Shown in pieces: positions 33,205 through 44,089 of a stretch of 64,000 bases of DNA (position 1 is its first letter; every line of letters starts with the position of its first letter). The stretch covers positions 28,934,297 through 28,998,296 of the forward strand of contig OY294068.1 in NCBI GenBank assembly GCA_958510875.1, given 5' to 3'. Position numbers and translations under genes: made by a program. The notes beneath the pieces were generated by a model. That model was not told where the DNA came from, ran no database searches, and was given only the letters and a program-made list of their open reading frames with translations. Origin of the DNA: Endomychus coccineus (Eukaryota; Arthropoda; Insecta; Coleoptera; Endomychidae).

Positions 33205-33580
33205 ATATAAATTCTCGAAAAATAGGTCACACTAACAGATATGCCCATTATTTTCGTCTTTACGTACGTTACGGTCTCATGACCATCATCGATAGACGTA
33301 TCAATGTCTAAAACGGGAGTTTTTAAAACTAATTGTACCAGCACAAAGCGTCCTAATCGCACCAATTTCAATTAAAAATGCCCACTTCACCGAAACGAAC
33401 AGAAACACGAATAATCAAAACTGTAACACATTAACGTTTTGAGTATATGAATTTGTATCAACAATCCGCTGCTTAGCATATTTTTATAATATGCGAACTC
33501 ATTTCACACAAAGTCTGTATACGACTGAAACCAAAGAATATAATGCTCAAGTATCTACTTTCGAAACAGATGTTAAAGAC
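33205..33580 (-). repeat. PLE family A terminal repeat, minus copy
   Basis: Minus-strand homologue of 26110-26500, with gtttctgttcgtttcgg, agcgtcctaatcgcacca (complement) and the hammerhead region at 33256-33297. It lies downstream, on the minus strand, of a LINE scrap and a PLE reverse transcriptase relic. Confidence 0.75.
33256..33297 (-). ncRNA. Degenerate hammerhead ribozyme motif
   Basis: Sister of 26402-26443. Stem II GGTC/GACC (loop ATGA), stem III with loop GTAC and the 3' AAGAC are kept, but CTGATGA has become CGATGA-like and GAAA is GTAA. Core damage predicts loss of activity. The extra T before stem II is also present here. Confidence 0.65.
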
Positions 33581-33835
33581 AAAAAAAGGTCTACATGAAT
33601 ACTTACTATTAATGCTAGCTATTATTCTAATTGCTTTTTTTTGAAGAATTAGAATTTTGTTTGCATATACAGAGTTTCCCCATAGATCCACCCCATAAGT
33701 AATATAGGACTGGAATAATGCGTGATATGCATTTAAAAGGCAGTCATGTGAAAGAATTGTTTTAAGTCGTCGAAGAAGGAATAATTGCGCAGAGAGTTTT
33801 TTTGATAAGGTGAAGATAATGTTGAGATCAAACTT
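33581..33835 (-). pseudogene. LINE reverse transcriptase C-terminal scrap between PLE parts
   Basis: Minus-strand reading gives LSKKLSAQLFLLRRLKTIL, AYHALFQSYITYGVDLWGNS and ILQKKAIRIIA, CRPFF. This is the thumb region of Jockey-type non-LTR reverse transcriptases (the family has SHLQYGIxLWG and LQKKAIRxI). It lies, in the same orientation, exactly between the truncated PLE reverse transcriptase (ending near 33840) and the PLE terminal repeat. It is a truncated insertion or recombination product. Confidence 0.75.
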
Positions 33836-34584
33836 CTTTAGTAAACCACGAAGTTTCTATTTTTCTATCTGCATCATACCTGATGTTCATATCTAGGAAA
33901 TTTATGTTTTTGTACACTTCTATTTCACAAATAAATTGAAGTTTACAGTGAAAATTGTTAAATTTTATTAATCACGTCGTGAATTTTATCATTGGGAACA
34001 CACATTAGGCAATCATCTACATACCGTTTAAAGAATACGGGTTGAAAATCTAATGAATTCATCACAAATTCCTTTAGGCAGTCGATAACTAAGTTAGCAA
34101 TAGTTGCTGAAATGGGAGATCCCATTGTTATGCCGAATATTTGCCCAAATAACTTTACTGTATTTATAAATTCAGATTGATCTAGAGGTACGTCTTTTTT
34201 AATCTCTCCCCAACGTTCTTTAATACTGCCCAAAACGACTGCTATATATGTAAATAAAGAAAGAAACAACGTCCAAGGAAATTAATATATGATCTACGGG
34301 TGCGGATTGATTTTTTATAAATTCATTAAAATGCCATGAGTCTCTCACATAAAATAAATTTTTTCCTATCATATTGTTGATAAATTTTGATAAATTGTAG
34401 TAATGGGTCTTAAAGGTATATCATACTTTTATGTAGTTTCAGAACCCCCTAAGATATAAGGTGCTTGCCCATTATGGCAAATTAATTGATTTTTAAATTC
34501 AGGGATTATCTGTTAATTTATTCATGTCATTTTGTACTGATGATGAAGGATCTGATTTTAATTTCTTATAAGTTGTTTCATCAT

Positions 34585-35263
34585 AATAAAGATTCTTGAC
34601 CCAGTATGAATTATATATAAAAATTCTTGGGAAATAGGTCACAATAACACTCTGTTTTAAACATTTTTGTCATTACGTACGTCGGTCTCACGACCATCAT
34701 CAGGAGACTTATTATTTCAATGACCTGATTACTTAGAAATAATTGTATTAACACAAAGCGTCCTTATCGCACAAATTTCGTTTAAATGTCAACGTCGCCG
34801 AAACGAACAAAAACATGAAATCGGAATTATAACACAGCAATGTTACTACAATGCGTAATATTAAAAATCCACTATTTAGTAGAATTATCAACCAATACGA
34901 CCCCATTTCATAAATGTCTACAAGAGACTAACAGACGAGACCATCTCAAGTGTTCATTTACGAACCAGATGTCATGATTTATTAGGTGATAAAAGAAGGT
35001 CTCTGGCCTCTGAGAAATACTTTTGACAATTCTACCTAAAATAAACTTTTAACATTATAAGGATTCAAGTAGGAATTTGCAAGAATATTAATTAATTAAA
35101 TTAGTATAAATATGACTTAGTGTTTGAACGTCAGTCCTATGATTTTCAGAATTGGAATCACGTTTTATGTGAATCATCTCCAGGGTAGATCTTTTATAAT
35201 AATTGGTTTCCTTAGTAAAGACAGAGTGTTATTGTGACCTATTTCCCAAGAATTTTTATATAT
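34585..35263 (-). mobile_element. Nested 5'-truncated PLE family A insertion with 14-bp target duplication
   Basis: AGTTGTTTCATCAT occurs at 34571-34584 and again at 35264-35277, flanking the insertion. Outside, the older PLE coding frame is continuous across the duplicated bases. Inside, on minus, are a short inverted repeat end (35221-35260), the GIY-YIG tail TNYYKRSTLEMIHIKRDSN to a stop near 35088, and a complete terminal repeat (34985-34614) ending in the complement of the 35221-35260 segment. Variable-length target duplications and an inverted terminal stub are normal for PLEs. Confidence 0.85.
34669..34708 (-). ncRNA. Degenerate hammerhead ribozyme motif in the nested PLE
   Basis: On minus, CTGATGA, the extra T, stem II GGTC-GTGA-GACC and the GTAC loop are all present, but GAAA is reduced to GA and stem I pairing is broken at its inner pairs. 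Sister of the intact-looking motif at 26402-26443. Confidence 0.7.
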
Positions 35264-35440
35264 AGTTGTTTCATCATTTGATAAATTTCCTATTTTGTTT
35301 TCGTAGTCATTTCTATGCATTTAAGAATTCTTTTGTCTTTTTTGTGTGATAGTTAAAACGATTTTTTGCAATGCCTATTTCTACTTTCTGTTTATTCTTT
35401 TTATTTGTCAATATTAATTGTTTCAACGATATGCCACCGA

Positions 35441-36129
35441 AAATACATAACATTTCAATAGATAGGTACATATATATCCATATTATAGCTTAATTAGTCT
35501 AATTTAATTAACTGACATATGTGAATAATGTAATCAAATTGAAAGCAATGATTGTATACAATATGTATTTGAAAGATAACTTCTTTAATGTACATTTCCT
35601 ACAGAATTGAACTGTTTGTTAATACCTTTCTTAATGAATCTATTGAGATTTATCTATTTATTAGTATTTTAATCAAATAATTAGGTATTCTGTGAAATTA
35701 ATAGATAATAACATGAGTTTTAAAGACTGTTATAGCATATCATGAGTTTGCAGATGGGAAAACTGTTAGGAACGTGAGTAGGGATACGATGTAAGTAATA
35801 AAAGTTCGGTATACGTAGAGCGGAAGTGCTCAAATTATCACCAAAATAAACAGTAATTTAAAGTGTCATAAAGATTTCAACATCTGATCAAAACTTGTTC
35901 CACAATCTACGGACTGTTCATTAGTAATCCATTAAGGGAATACCTGCAATTTGAATAAAATACGTTGAATTGACTGAATTAAGATTAGTTTATAAAAAAA
36001 CTGATAACAAATACAGTTAATATAATTTATCGTTTCACACTTAGAATGTAGGAACATGTTACTGGAAGGGAAATGTATGACACAAGAACTCTTGTTTAAA
36101 AGTGTTATTGCACAAAATTTTCTGTTACG
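35441..36129. other. No recognisable gene
   Basis: AT-rich sequence between the PLE relic and the 332-bp array. Confidence 0.5.
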
Positions 36130-37150
36130 TTACGCTCTGTGTCTGAATAACAACTTGGATCTCATAATTTTCGCTTAGCACAATTATAATATTTGTGGGG
36201 AACAAAACTGTAGAAGACTTTCACTCATGGTGTTGGGCTGGAATTAATCTTTAAGTTCTAGAAATTGAAACCCATTTGACTTTTTTGCAAGAGCTGTCAA
36301 CTCTTTACATCATTGATCACATCTTTCTGTATTCTGAGTTTCTTTCCTTGGATGCTGGTTCTTTCCACCAGCTAGATCTCAGCCACTGGGTTTCTTGTAC
36401 ATTTCAATCGAATGGTTTACACCAGCTCCAAAACTCTAGTCCCATGTACTAGACGGTGTGGTGCCTTACAGAGTTGTTATTTTAGCTTGAACCTCATAAT
36501 TTTTGCTTCGAACACTTGCCATATTTGTAGAGAACAAGACTGTAGAAGACTTTTCACTCATGGTGTTGGTCTGAAATTAATCTTCAAGTCCTCGAAATTG
36601 GAACCCATTTGACCTTGTTGGAACAGCTGTTAACTCTCAGCATCATTGATCACATCCTTCTATATTCTGAGTTTTTTCCTTGGATGTTGGTTCTTTCCAC
36701 CAGCTAGATCTCAGCCACTGGGTTTCTTGTACATTTCAATCGAATGGTTTACACCAGCTCCAAAACTCTAGTCCCATGTACTAGACGGTGTGGTGCCTTA
36801 CAGAGTTGTTATTTTAGCTTGAACCTCATAATTTTTGCTTCGAACACTTGCCATATTTATAGAGAACAAGACTGTAGGAAACTTTTCACTCATGGTGTTG
36901 GTCTGAAATTAATCTTTAAGTCCTCGGAATTGGAACCCATTTGACTCTGTTGGAACAGCTGTCAACTCTTAGCATCATTGATTACATCCTTCTGTATTCT
37001 GAGTTTTTTTCCCTTGGATGCTGGTTCTTTCCACCCGCTACACCTCAGCGACTGGTTTTTTTTGTGCATTCCAATTGAATGGTTTACACCCGCTTCGAAA
37101 CTCTAATCCCCTTTACTAGTCTGTGGGTGACTTACAGAGTTGTTATTTTA
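36130..37150 (+). repeat. 332-bp tandem repeat, about three units
   Basis: The unit containing caatcgaatggtttacacca, ctagacggtgtggtgcctta and ttttcactcatggtgttgg repeats with a 332-bp period (36412 against 36744). The central two units are close to identical, and the flanking partial units are more diverged. Two ORFs of 66 codons are the same repeat read twice and look like no known protein. Satellite-like, or the internal repeat of an unidentified element. Confidence 0.85.
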
Positions 37151-37158
37151 TCTATGAC

Positions 37159-37236
37159 TTAACTTATAACGTTATGGAAATAAAAGCACTAGTTTACTCT
37201 AAGTTAGAGGTTTAATTTCCATAACTTTATAAGTTA
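37159..37236. repeat. Hairpin, 23-bp arms
   Basis: ttaacttataacgttatgg at 37159 is complementary, with one mismatch, to ccataactttataagttaa ending at 37236. Loop about 33 bp. It directly follows the last 332-bp unit. Confidence 0.75.
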
Positions 37237-37239
37237 AAA

Positions 37240-39412
37240 ATGAATTTACACATTCTCAATGCCAAAACTATCCAATAATCTGTTACTTACTTTGTACTCT
37301 TTTATTATGATCACTTTTTTCTGTTGTAATTCAAAAGAAAAAAAAAGAGAGCTTGTTATTCAGATTTGTAGAATGTGTTTCAAAAACGGTAATTGTAAAT
37401 CAGATATGTAATATGTAAATCAGAAAATAAAAATTGGGTAGTTCAGAAAAAAAAAATGTAGTTCAGACATTTCATGATTAAATGTAATTCAGAAGAAATT
37501 TGTTTAAGTGGACCCTTCAAATAGATTTTTGATTGTTAAGGCAGATTTTAGGGTGGGCGTTTTTTACGTACAGGGTACCCAACTGTATCAGTTTTTGAAT
37601 ACAATACAAGGATTTTTTTCGGCTTCTCCATATATCAAATTTTCACCATGTGTTGCCACTATTGAATAACTTAAAGGACAAGCCTAGGAACTAAAGTTAT
37701 GTTAGTTACTTCAGTTTTGACAAGTAAAATTTTTTTAAACGCTCAAACTATCAATTGTTTTTCGTGAATACCTAATAAAGTCATTATTAACTTGATTTTC
37801 ACCGACAAAATTTATACCAGGCCATTTTCATGTTTTAGCTTGTTTCTTTTAAATGAAAAGAGATATAAAACAACTCTTTCAGCTAAAGTTTAACAGAATT
37901 TGCGATCTTTCTGAATATCGAATAAAGTATGTATGTTTTTGAGAAAATAGTTTTCATATCCGGTTTCCGAATACAATGATTTCAGTGCAAAAGTGAACTT
38001 AAGTTGTACCATTTGAAGATCATATGTCAATTTTAGATTTGTACTTTTGATGGCTGATAGCATTTCAATACTAATATTAAACCTGGGGCATCGAGTCATG
38101 ATGGTATGAAAATATGTGGAGAATTTTTGGCCACACTGTCATTTTGGAACATTCTTAAGTCGTGTAAGAAATTCTGGGCTATTTCGGTTTCATCTGCGCA
38201 TTGTTTTTTCGTATTGAGCTTCAGCTTCTGAAGATGCATTTAAAGAAATGCAGCTTCCTCTATAGAAATGCAAAAATGCACGTCATACAAAAACCAAAAT
38301 GGCTTCCTGAATCGATTGAAAAAAAACTTTAAAATCGGTTCAGCCCATTTTTTTACGACCTTTTAGCCTTTTTTGTGCTTTATTTCCTCAACTATTAGGT
38401 ATAATAATTCATTACAAATTTTTTAAATAAGCTGTGACAAAATTAACTTGAGCTTTTAATAACAAGTGTGTGGTGAAATACCTTATTCTGAATATATGTG
38501 TATTGTTTTCAAGTTGAAATATTTGTTTCATTCACAATTTATCAACCAAGCATCCAAAATCATGTTACTTAAGTCGGAAAACAAGTGAATTTCAACTCTA
38601 TAGAAATTCAATTTAACATTCCTAAAATACTGAAATAATTGCATCAAGGCACTGTTGTAATTAAATTACAATCGTAAAATGCAATTCGTTAACAACTGAA
38701 GGATTTGTTCCAGCTACTTTGACATTATAGCCAGCAGCGATCTAGCCATCTTCGATATCCCAAACCCGAATAACACCGGTCGTTCTTTTAATTATAGCAT
38801 CAACAATTAAAATACGAATACGAATCGTTCCATACCTATCAAATTAAAACCCAAACCATAATTATTGAACGTCTGCAACCAAGCAAAACTATCATTAATG
38901 TAGGGAGCGTTGAGAATAATTACCACTCCCGAGTTAAAGGATTTAAATTGTATAATATATGAATTATCTAATGGCATCTACTTTTTAACGCATTTATACA
39001 CGAATTTTTTGTTGTTCAAGGGCTATTGTTAAACTGATTGATGTTTCGAAATAATAATAGTTCTACACAAGATCAGATGCAACCGAAAGGAATTACATAG
39101 CTTTGACATGTTAGGGTGGATTCACATCTTGCAAACACCCTTGTAAAGACCAAGTTTTTCACTCTTGTCAAAAATGGGACGGAATGTTTTGAAGCATTAG
39201 CAATAAGAGATGAAACGGATTTGCAAAAGCATGACAACTAAAAAAATAGTAACAACAATAGTTTAGTAATGTGATAAGATTTGACAAATTTCATTAAAAT
39301 GTATTTATAATACAATATTCCTTCATAAGGTTTTGAAAATAAATTTCAGGATGCTTAGAGGTAATTGTCTATCGTCTGGAATCATCATGAAACATAATAA
39401 TAATCATGACAA
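37240..39412. other. No recognisable gene
   Basis: AT-rich. 37330-37500 is rich in gtaattcaga/gttcaga-like words. The minus ORF at 38099-37890 (69 codons) is unlike anything I recognise. Confidence 0.45.
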
Positions 39413-39597
39413 GATTTTTCTAATCCAGATCGATGAGTAACGTCACAAACTTATAGTTTCAGACAGCTGTTTCGCTCTTCGCTCTTCTCATAGAGCACGT
39501 CAGTGGAACGAACAAGTTTGCAACGTTACTGAAGGATCTCTGTTCAAGGTAGTCATAACCATAGATATTATATATACATACATGGATAGCGCATCAG
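39413..39597 (-). repeat. PLE-type terminal repeat family C, minus arm, hammerhead-like
   Basis: Matches 42206-42490 (plus) inverted, and its far end matches 41895-41920. On minus the order is ACTGACGT, stem II GCTCT/AGAGC with loop ATGAGA, GAA with a 7-base duplication (gagcgaa), then AC-AGCT-GT and C, then TGAAAC, which can pair with the upstream GTTCCA with one mismatch. This resembles a type I hammerhead with CTGACGT instead of CTGANGA. The family assignment to PLEs is inferred from the ribozyme layout only. Confidence 0.55.
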
Positions 39598-39893
39598 GGA
39601 TTTTCATTGACTCCAACATATAGTACAGCTGACAAGTGGCAAAACATCGTTCTAGCCATAAGAGTACATGTTACTGTACATGTACAACATATTATGTTGT
39701 TTTCAGAAGAAAATAGCAATATTTTGATACAGAAAACTTCTTTAGTGCTTTGTTTTTTAGTTGTGATTAGTTTGACTTTTTACTTTCATTTTATCAAATT
39801 ATATTGTGTAATAACTCTTCGACGACAATAAGGTTATAATAGTGAAGTGTGTGATTAATAAGTCTTCTTAGATAATTTTAATAAATCTAAGAT

Positions 39894-40350
39894 ATGACAA
39901 TGGTGAAATCATGTTCCGCATTTGGATGTACAAATCGGTATCAAAAAGGAGGACCTAGTTTTTACTGGTATTTACAAGTTTAGTGGATACTGGATAGTGG
40001 TAGTAGATACTTAATTCACAATACTGTAATTAAAACGTAGATGTTAGAAGTACAATTTTAATCGACTATTCACAATCGAAAATAGAAACTAATAGTGTAA
40101 TAATTACTGTTTATTTCAGTTTTCCTTCAGATGAAAATTGAAACAAAGATGGGTAATAGTAATGAAGAGAAAAAACTTCGTGCCCAACAAGAATTATCGT
40201 ATTTGAAGTGAACACTTTACAGAAAATGATTTCGTGTATTCATTTGGAAAGAAATCAGTTAAAGACCATGTAGTTCCTCCTAGTATTCTAAATTTTCCGG
40301 CGAATGTCTTTAAACGTAAGGTGAAACCCAGAGAACATCATTTGTTGTGA
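39894..40350 (+). pseudogene. THAP-domain gene fragment with one intron, inactivated
   Basis: Exon 1 (39894-39967) encodes MTMVKSCSAFGCTNRYQKGG and PSFY, the N-terminal C-x4-C part of a THAP zinc finger. A GT...AG intron (39968-40119) joins to exon 2 with FPSDEN, MKRKNFVPNKN, SEHFTENDFVYSFGKK and PPSILNFPAN, the rest of the domain. The third zinc ligand (Cys before SEHF) is replaced by TGA, and other stops and shifts occur in exon 2. THAP domains bind DNA in P-element-like transposases and in host regulators. The setting between repeats suggests transposon origin. Confidence 0.75.
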
Positions 40351-41004
40351 GGGCACCTCATTTAGGATCAATGAAGAACAACCTGTAAATGAACCAGAAA
40401 GTTGGTTGATTATATACTTAGTAGATTTATAACATTTTGATACCATCTTTTCTGTCCTATACCGTCATGCCCTAACATGAATATAATTTTTCAAATTGCG
40501 AAGCATACTATTGATAAGCAAAAAATAGTTATCAAATACTTGACTACAAGGAATCGTAGAATGAATGCAAAGGATAAAAAAATCTGAAAAAGTTATTAAA
40601 ACATGTGAAGGATAGGCAGGACATTTCAGAACAATGTTTACTTTTATTCCCGAAGAATTTGTATTTTTAATAGTAACAGTACCTAATATTATATAATAAT
40701 GTTCCTCTTGGTAAAACATTAATGCTGTGAACTAAAACCCTGTTTATATCACTTTTATTTTCTTTAGAAACTGCAATATTTTGCTAATGTTTATTATTAT
40801 AACACAAAAGGTAAGCTAGCGATTTGGCATCTGCGACTAGCCACAATACCAGAAGTTCACCACTGAATAACAATAACTATTCATTTGGGTAATTTCCAGT
40901 TCTTCTTCTTTATATTTAGCATCTTGAGGCACAATCGGATTCAATCTCTGGCTCAGGAAAAATCCAGGTTGGGTTATATAGTAGCAGAATTAGATTAATA
41001 ATTT

Positions 41005-41330
41005 TGATAACTGACACTGCCGACTAAATAAACATCTTCACACGATGGGAGTCGTTGTCGACCCCATATGTCGAGGATGCTACGAAGAGGATGAGACAGC
41101 GGAACATGTGATTTGTCACTGCCCGGCGCTCTCATCGACAAGAGATGCCATTTTGGGGGACCCCTGGCCAAATCTGGTCAACATTGGCGACGCTCCACCC
41201 GGTGCGGTCCTCGGGCTGATCAACGCGATTGGTTGGCTCGATGGCTGAGGAGGGACAGGGGCCTTCGCCTTGAAGGGGTGGCACAATGGGCCCAGTTCAG
41301 AGGCCTAAGTGCCAGTATAATTATACACCC
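41005..41330 (+). pseudogene. LINE C-terminal knuckle and 3' UTR
   Basis: Frame from about 41005: HCRLNKHLHTMGVVVDPICR, GCYEEDETAEHVICHCPAL, then a stop at 41246-41248. The C-x2-C...H-x3/4-C knuckle ends the ORF2 of Jockey/R1-type LINEs after RNase H. The same block, SGHCHLNRHLHLM and CNRCGE, occurs on minus at 52178-51948, so both belong to one family. It is GC-richer than its surroundings. Truncated upstream, with a short 3' UTR downstream. Confidence 0.8.
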
Positions 41331-41894
41331 TTCACATCAAAATCCATCCATCCAACTGACATATTTCTTTTTTTTCGAACCACTCCAGGAAATAGCTATA
41401 TTGTTTCTGTCTAATTATTTGAGCATTTTGATATTTATAGATATATTACTTCTATAGCTTACTTAATTTTCAATTAATAATTGAAGCTGTTGATAACTAA
41501 ATATGTCATTTAACGTGGGGTAGAGTAATTGCAGCTAATTACATACTAAAGTTTTCCATTGATGAAATACAGAATAAGTTGCATATGCTTCATGGAAATA
41601 CGACTAAATTCAAAATGAGCGATATTTAATTCTATATCTTTAATGTAATTTTGTACATAATACCATTATGTATTGTTGCTGAATCATAAACACCGATCAA
41701 ATATCAAAATTATAACTTGTTAATTCATGAAATTCGTAAAGTGCTTGCTCCATATAAAACAATGTAAATTATGCTCGTTCTTGCCACTTGTCACGTGGTC
41801 ACAATGACCTTCATCTCTGTCTAATACCAGGCTGAAATAGGTCTTCTGTCTCTCTTACGTGTTGGAGTCATCGACTGAACAGAGGTTTGTATAC

Positions 41895-42490
41895 CATGCG
41901 CTATTCATGTATGTATATATCATCGACATATACATATGGACTGCGCGTGACAATGATAAGCGCGGGTAGTGTCGGCGTGAGAGAGGGGAAAACGAAGAGG
42001 AATAATACTGTCTTTATCTACTTTATCTATCGCGTTTCTATTGGCCGCTGCGTTGCCATGGAAATGCAACATGACTGTAGCTAGTATGTTTACATCCCGA
42101 GCCGATAGATAAAGACAGTATTAGGCCTCTTCGTTTTCCCCTCTCTCACGCCGGCACTACCCGCGCTTATCATTGCCACGCGCAGTCCATATGTATATGT
42201 CGATGGTATATATAATATCTATGGTCATAACCAACTTAGAACGTGGTAAAAAGACCAAAACATCTCACGTCATCTATGAATAGATGTCGCACTAATAAAT
42301 CATTCACATTGACAGATTTCTCGAACTTTAGGCTTATGGCCTGAGATACTTTTGGACTTTTTACCACGTTGTAGATTGGTTACCATCAACAGAGATCTTG
42401 CAGCAACGTTGCAAACTGATAAGCCCTATGAGAAGAGCGAACAGCTGCCTGGGACTATAAGTTTGTGATGTTACTGATCGATCTAGACTA
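41895..42490 (+). repeat. PLE-type terminal repeat family C, plus arm, split by a foldback element
   Basis: 41895-41920 and 42206-42490 together match the arm at 39413-39597 inverted: atgcgctattcatgtatg, taatatctatggtcataacc, gagatcttgcagcaacgttg, ctatgagaagagcgaacagc and tataagtttgtgatgttact. The hammerhead-like part is degraded here (CTGATAAG, stem II imperfect, GAA). Confidence 0.7.
41921..42205. mobile_element. Foldback/MITE element with 8-bp target duplication GTATATAT
   Basis: The 285-bp element begins CATCGACATATACATATGG and ends with its complement. Inverted arms of about 110 bp (41921-42032 and 42101-42205) differ at a few sites plus a short insertion in the left arm. GTATATAT is directly repeated at 41913-41920 and 42206-42213. 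The paralogous repeat at 39540-39597 lacks the element and carries a single GTATATAT in matching context, an empty site. The superfamily is unknown; 8 bp would suit hAT. ORFs here are shadows. Confidence 0.9.
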
Positions 42491-42999
42491 GAAAGACCTT
42501 ATCATTGTTATCTGGCAAAAGCCACCATGAGATAAATGGGGATATTCATATATTCATTTGTTAATAATTCTCTTGTATAATAATAATCATTTAATATTAG
42601 ACTCAAAGAGTATCCAATTCATGAACAACTATTGTTTTAATGATATAGAATTAAATCCAATCTTTCCAAATTATACAATAACTCAATTCAATGAAGAAAC
42701 CGAATTCATCTAATTTCCTTGTTTATTGTTTTCTTTCAAATAGATTCAACCCCAAATGGAATCATTTTTATATCGTCTACAGGTGAAACCCCTCATTCTG
42801 TTATATAAATTTCTAATTGAAAATATCTTACGATATGGTATCATTGAATGGGGAGGTCTATATAAAAATGGGTTATCGGTTTTTTAAAGTACTATTCTTG
42901 AGATAATATTAAGCCAAAATAGACTATATCCTACAAAATCACTATATAATGAATAATTTTGCCACGCATATTGTATTTTCATTACAAACATTTAAGACG
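42491..42999. other. No recognisable gene
   Basis: AT-rich, no supported feature. Confidence 0.5.
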
Positions 43000-43490
43000 C
43001 TTACAAACGCATTGTCATGAAACTAGAGCTGATACAAACAAAAAATTATTTTTCTGCCAAAGAGATGTATCGCAGAAATGTATTTTATATCTAAAACATT
43101 AATAATATGATCAGTTTCAGAAAAAAGCAAGCTGTATATTGAATTGATCAAAATAATTATTTACATACGAAGGCTAAGTAAAAAGAAATTTAGTTCTAAC
43201 GATGAGGTCATCGCTGAAACAAACGCATATTTTGAAGGATTGCTGGATACGTATTATTTGGAAGGGATCGAAGAATCAGAAAAACGTTGAACCAAGTGTA
43301 TAGGCCTACAAGGAGATTATATTGAGAAATAAAATGAGTTCGTTCCAAATAAATCATTTCGTGTTCCATTTTTCAGGAACTTCTCACCTTGCCCTAGTAA
43401 GATGTTTACAAACGCATTGTCATGAAACTAGAGCTAAATAAAACAAAATATTATTAACCCTTTTTTGCCGAAGAGATTCATCGCAAAGAT
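43000..43490 (+). repeat. Direct repeat pair (about 43009-43085 and 43402-43490)
   Basis: cttacaaacgcattgtcatg, aactagagct, acaaa and cc(a/g)aagagat...atcgca occur in the same order at both places, about 390 bp apart. The segment between shows nothing I recognise. Confidence 0.65.
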
Positions 43491-43513
43491 TTATTACGAT
43501 CGTGGCACCCAAA

Positions 43514-43664
43514 ATATGCAATACAACTGAAATAAATAGGTATGAAATTTGTAGGTTATTGATGATGTCAGTGTGACAGTGACATAATTATTTCAAACGT
43601 AAAGTAAGACACACGTTTTAGATTCCACACCCACCCTTGACCAAGATAATTTTTGATATCCCGG
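43514..43664 (+). mobile_element. Solo right end of the CCGG-ended mariner family
   Basis: It matches the right inverted repeat of the element at 57231-58805, from aactgaaataaataggtatg to tttttgatatcccgg, followed by TA at 43665-43666. No left end or transposase accompanies it, so it is a truncated copy or a remnant MITE. Confidence 0.8.
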
Positions 43665-43804
43665 TACTAGATACAGTGCCTCTATTCAATACAGTGGCAA
43701 CAACAGTTGTCCAATTTTTGATTGGTTCCGCCATGTTTGTCAAATAATTCAACTCATTTGTTTTGTACAAAGACAATAAATACAGTTGTTCTATGCTAAA
43801 GAGT

Positions 43805-43889
43805 CTTCTAGGTTATTTCAAACGTAAAGTAAGACACACGTTTCAGAGTCCACAACCACCCTTGGCCAAGATAATTTTTGATATCCTGG
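43805..43889 (+). mobile_element. Second solo right end of the CCGG-ended mariner family
   Basis: ggttatttcaaacgtaaagt to ttttgatatcctgg, followed by TA at 43890-43891. It is shorter and more diverged than the copy 225 bp to the left, in the same orientation. The segment between the two contains no transposase. Confidence 0.75.
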
Positions 43890-44089
43890 TATTTAATTCA
43901 CACGTTGTTGCTAAATGCTAAATTCACAGAAATTCTAAATAAGTAGAATTACTAGATATGTGAAAATAGAATAACATATTTAGATATCTCGTAATTTTGG
44001 AATGAAGTAGGTATTTGAGCATGTTTTTGGGCTCTATTTTCACAAACAAAAATTAAAATCTTCTCCATAATACTCTTTCAAACACTACC

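Larger units (their letters stand above)
33836..35440 (-). pseudogene. Penelope-like element reverse transcriptase, split by a nested PLE
   Basis: On minus, about 35440-35277 gives NDYENKIGN and the start of DETTYKKLKSDPSS. The frame continues at 34584-34440 after the nested insertion with QNDMNKLTDN. Decayed blocks follow to WHFNEFIKNQ and SLDVVSL, then the open part (34269-33958) with FGITMGSPISATIANLV and KRYVDDCL (YVDD at 34012-34023). A terminal INFLDMNIRYD-like scrap precedes the LINE junction. These are fingers, palm and early thumb of a PLE reverse transcriptase. Stops and shifts at 34280-34500 inactivate it, and no nuclease follows. Confidence 0.8.

Noticed and set aside
36412..36944. 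Two near-identical 66-codon ORFs as a possible gene family
   Set aside because: They are the same frame of a 332-bp tandem repeat read twice; no recognisable protein features.
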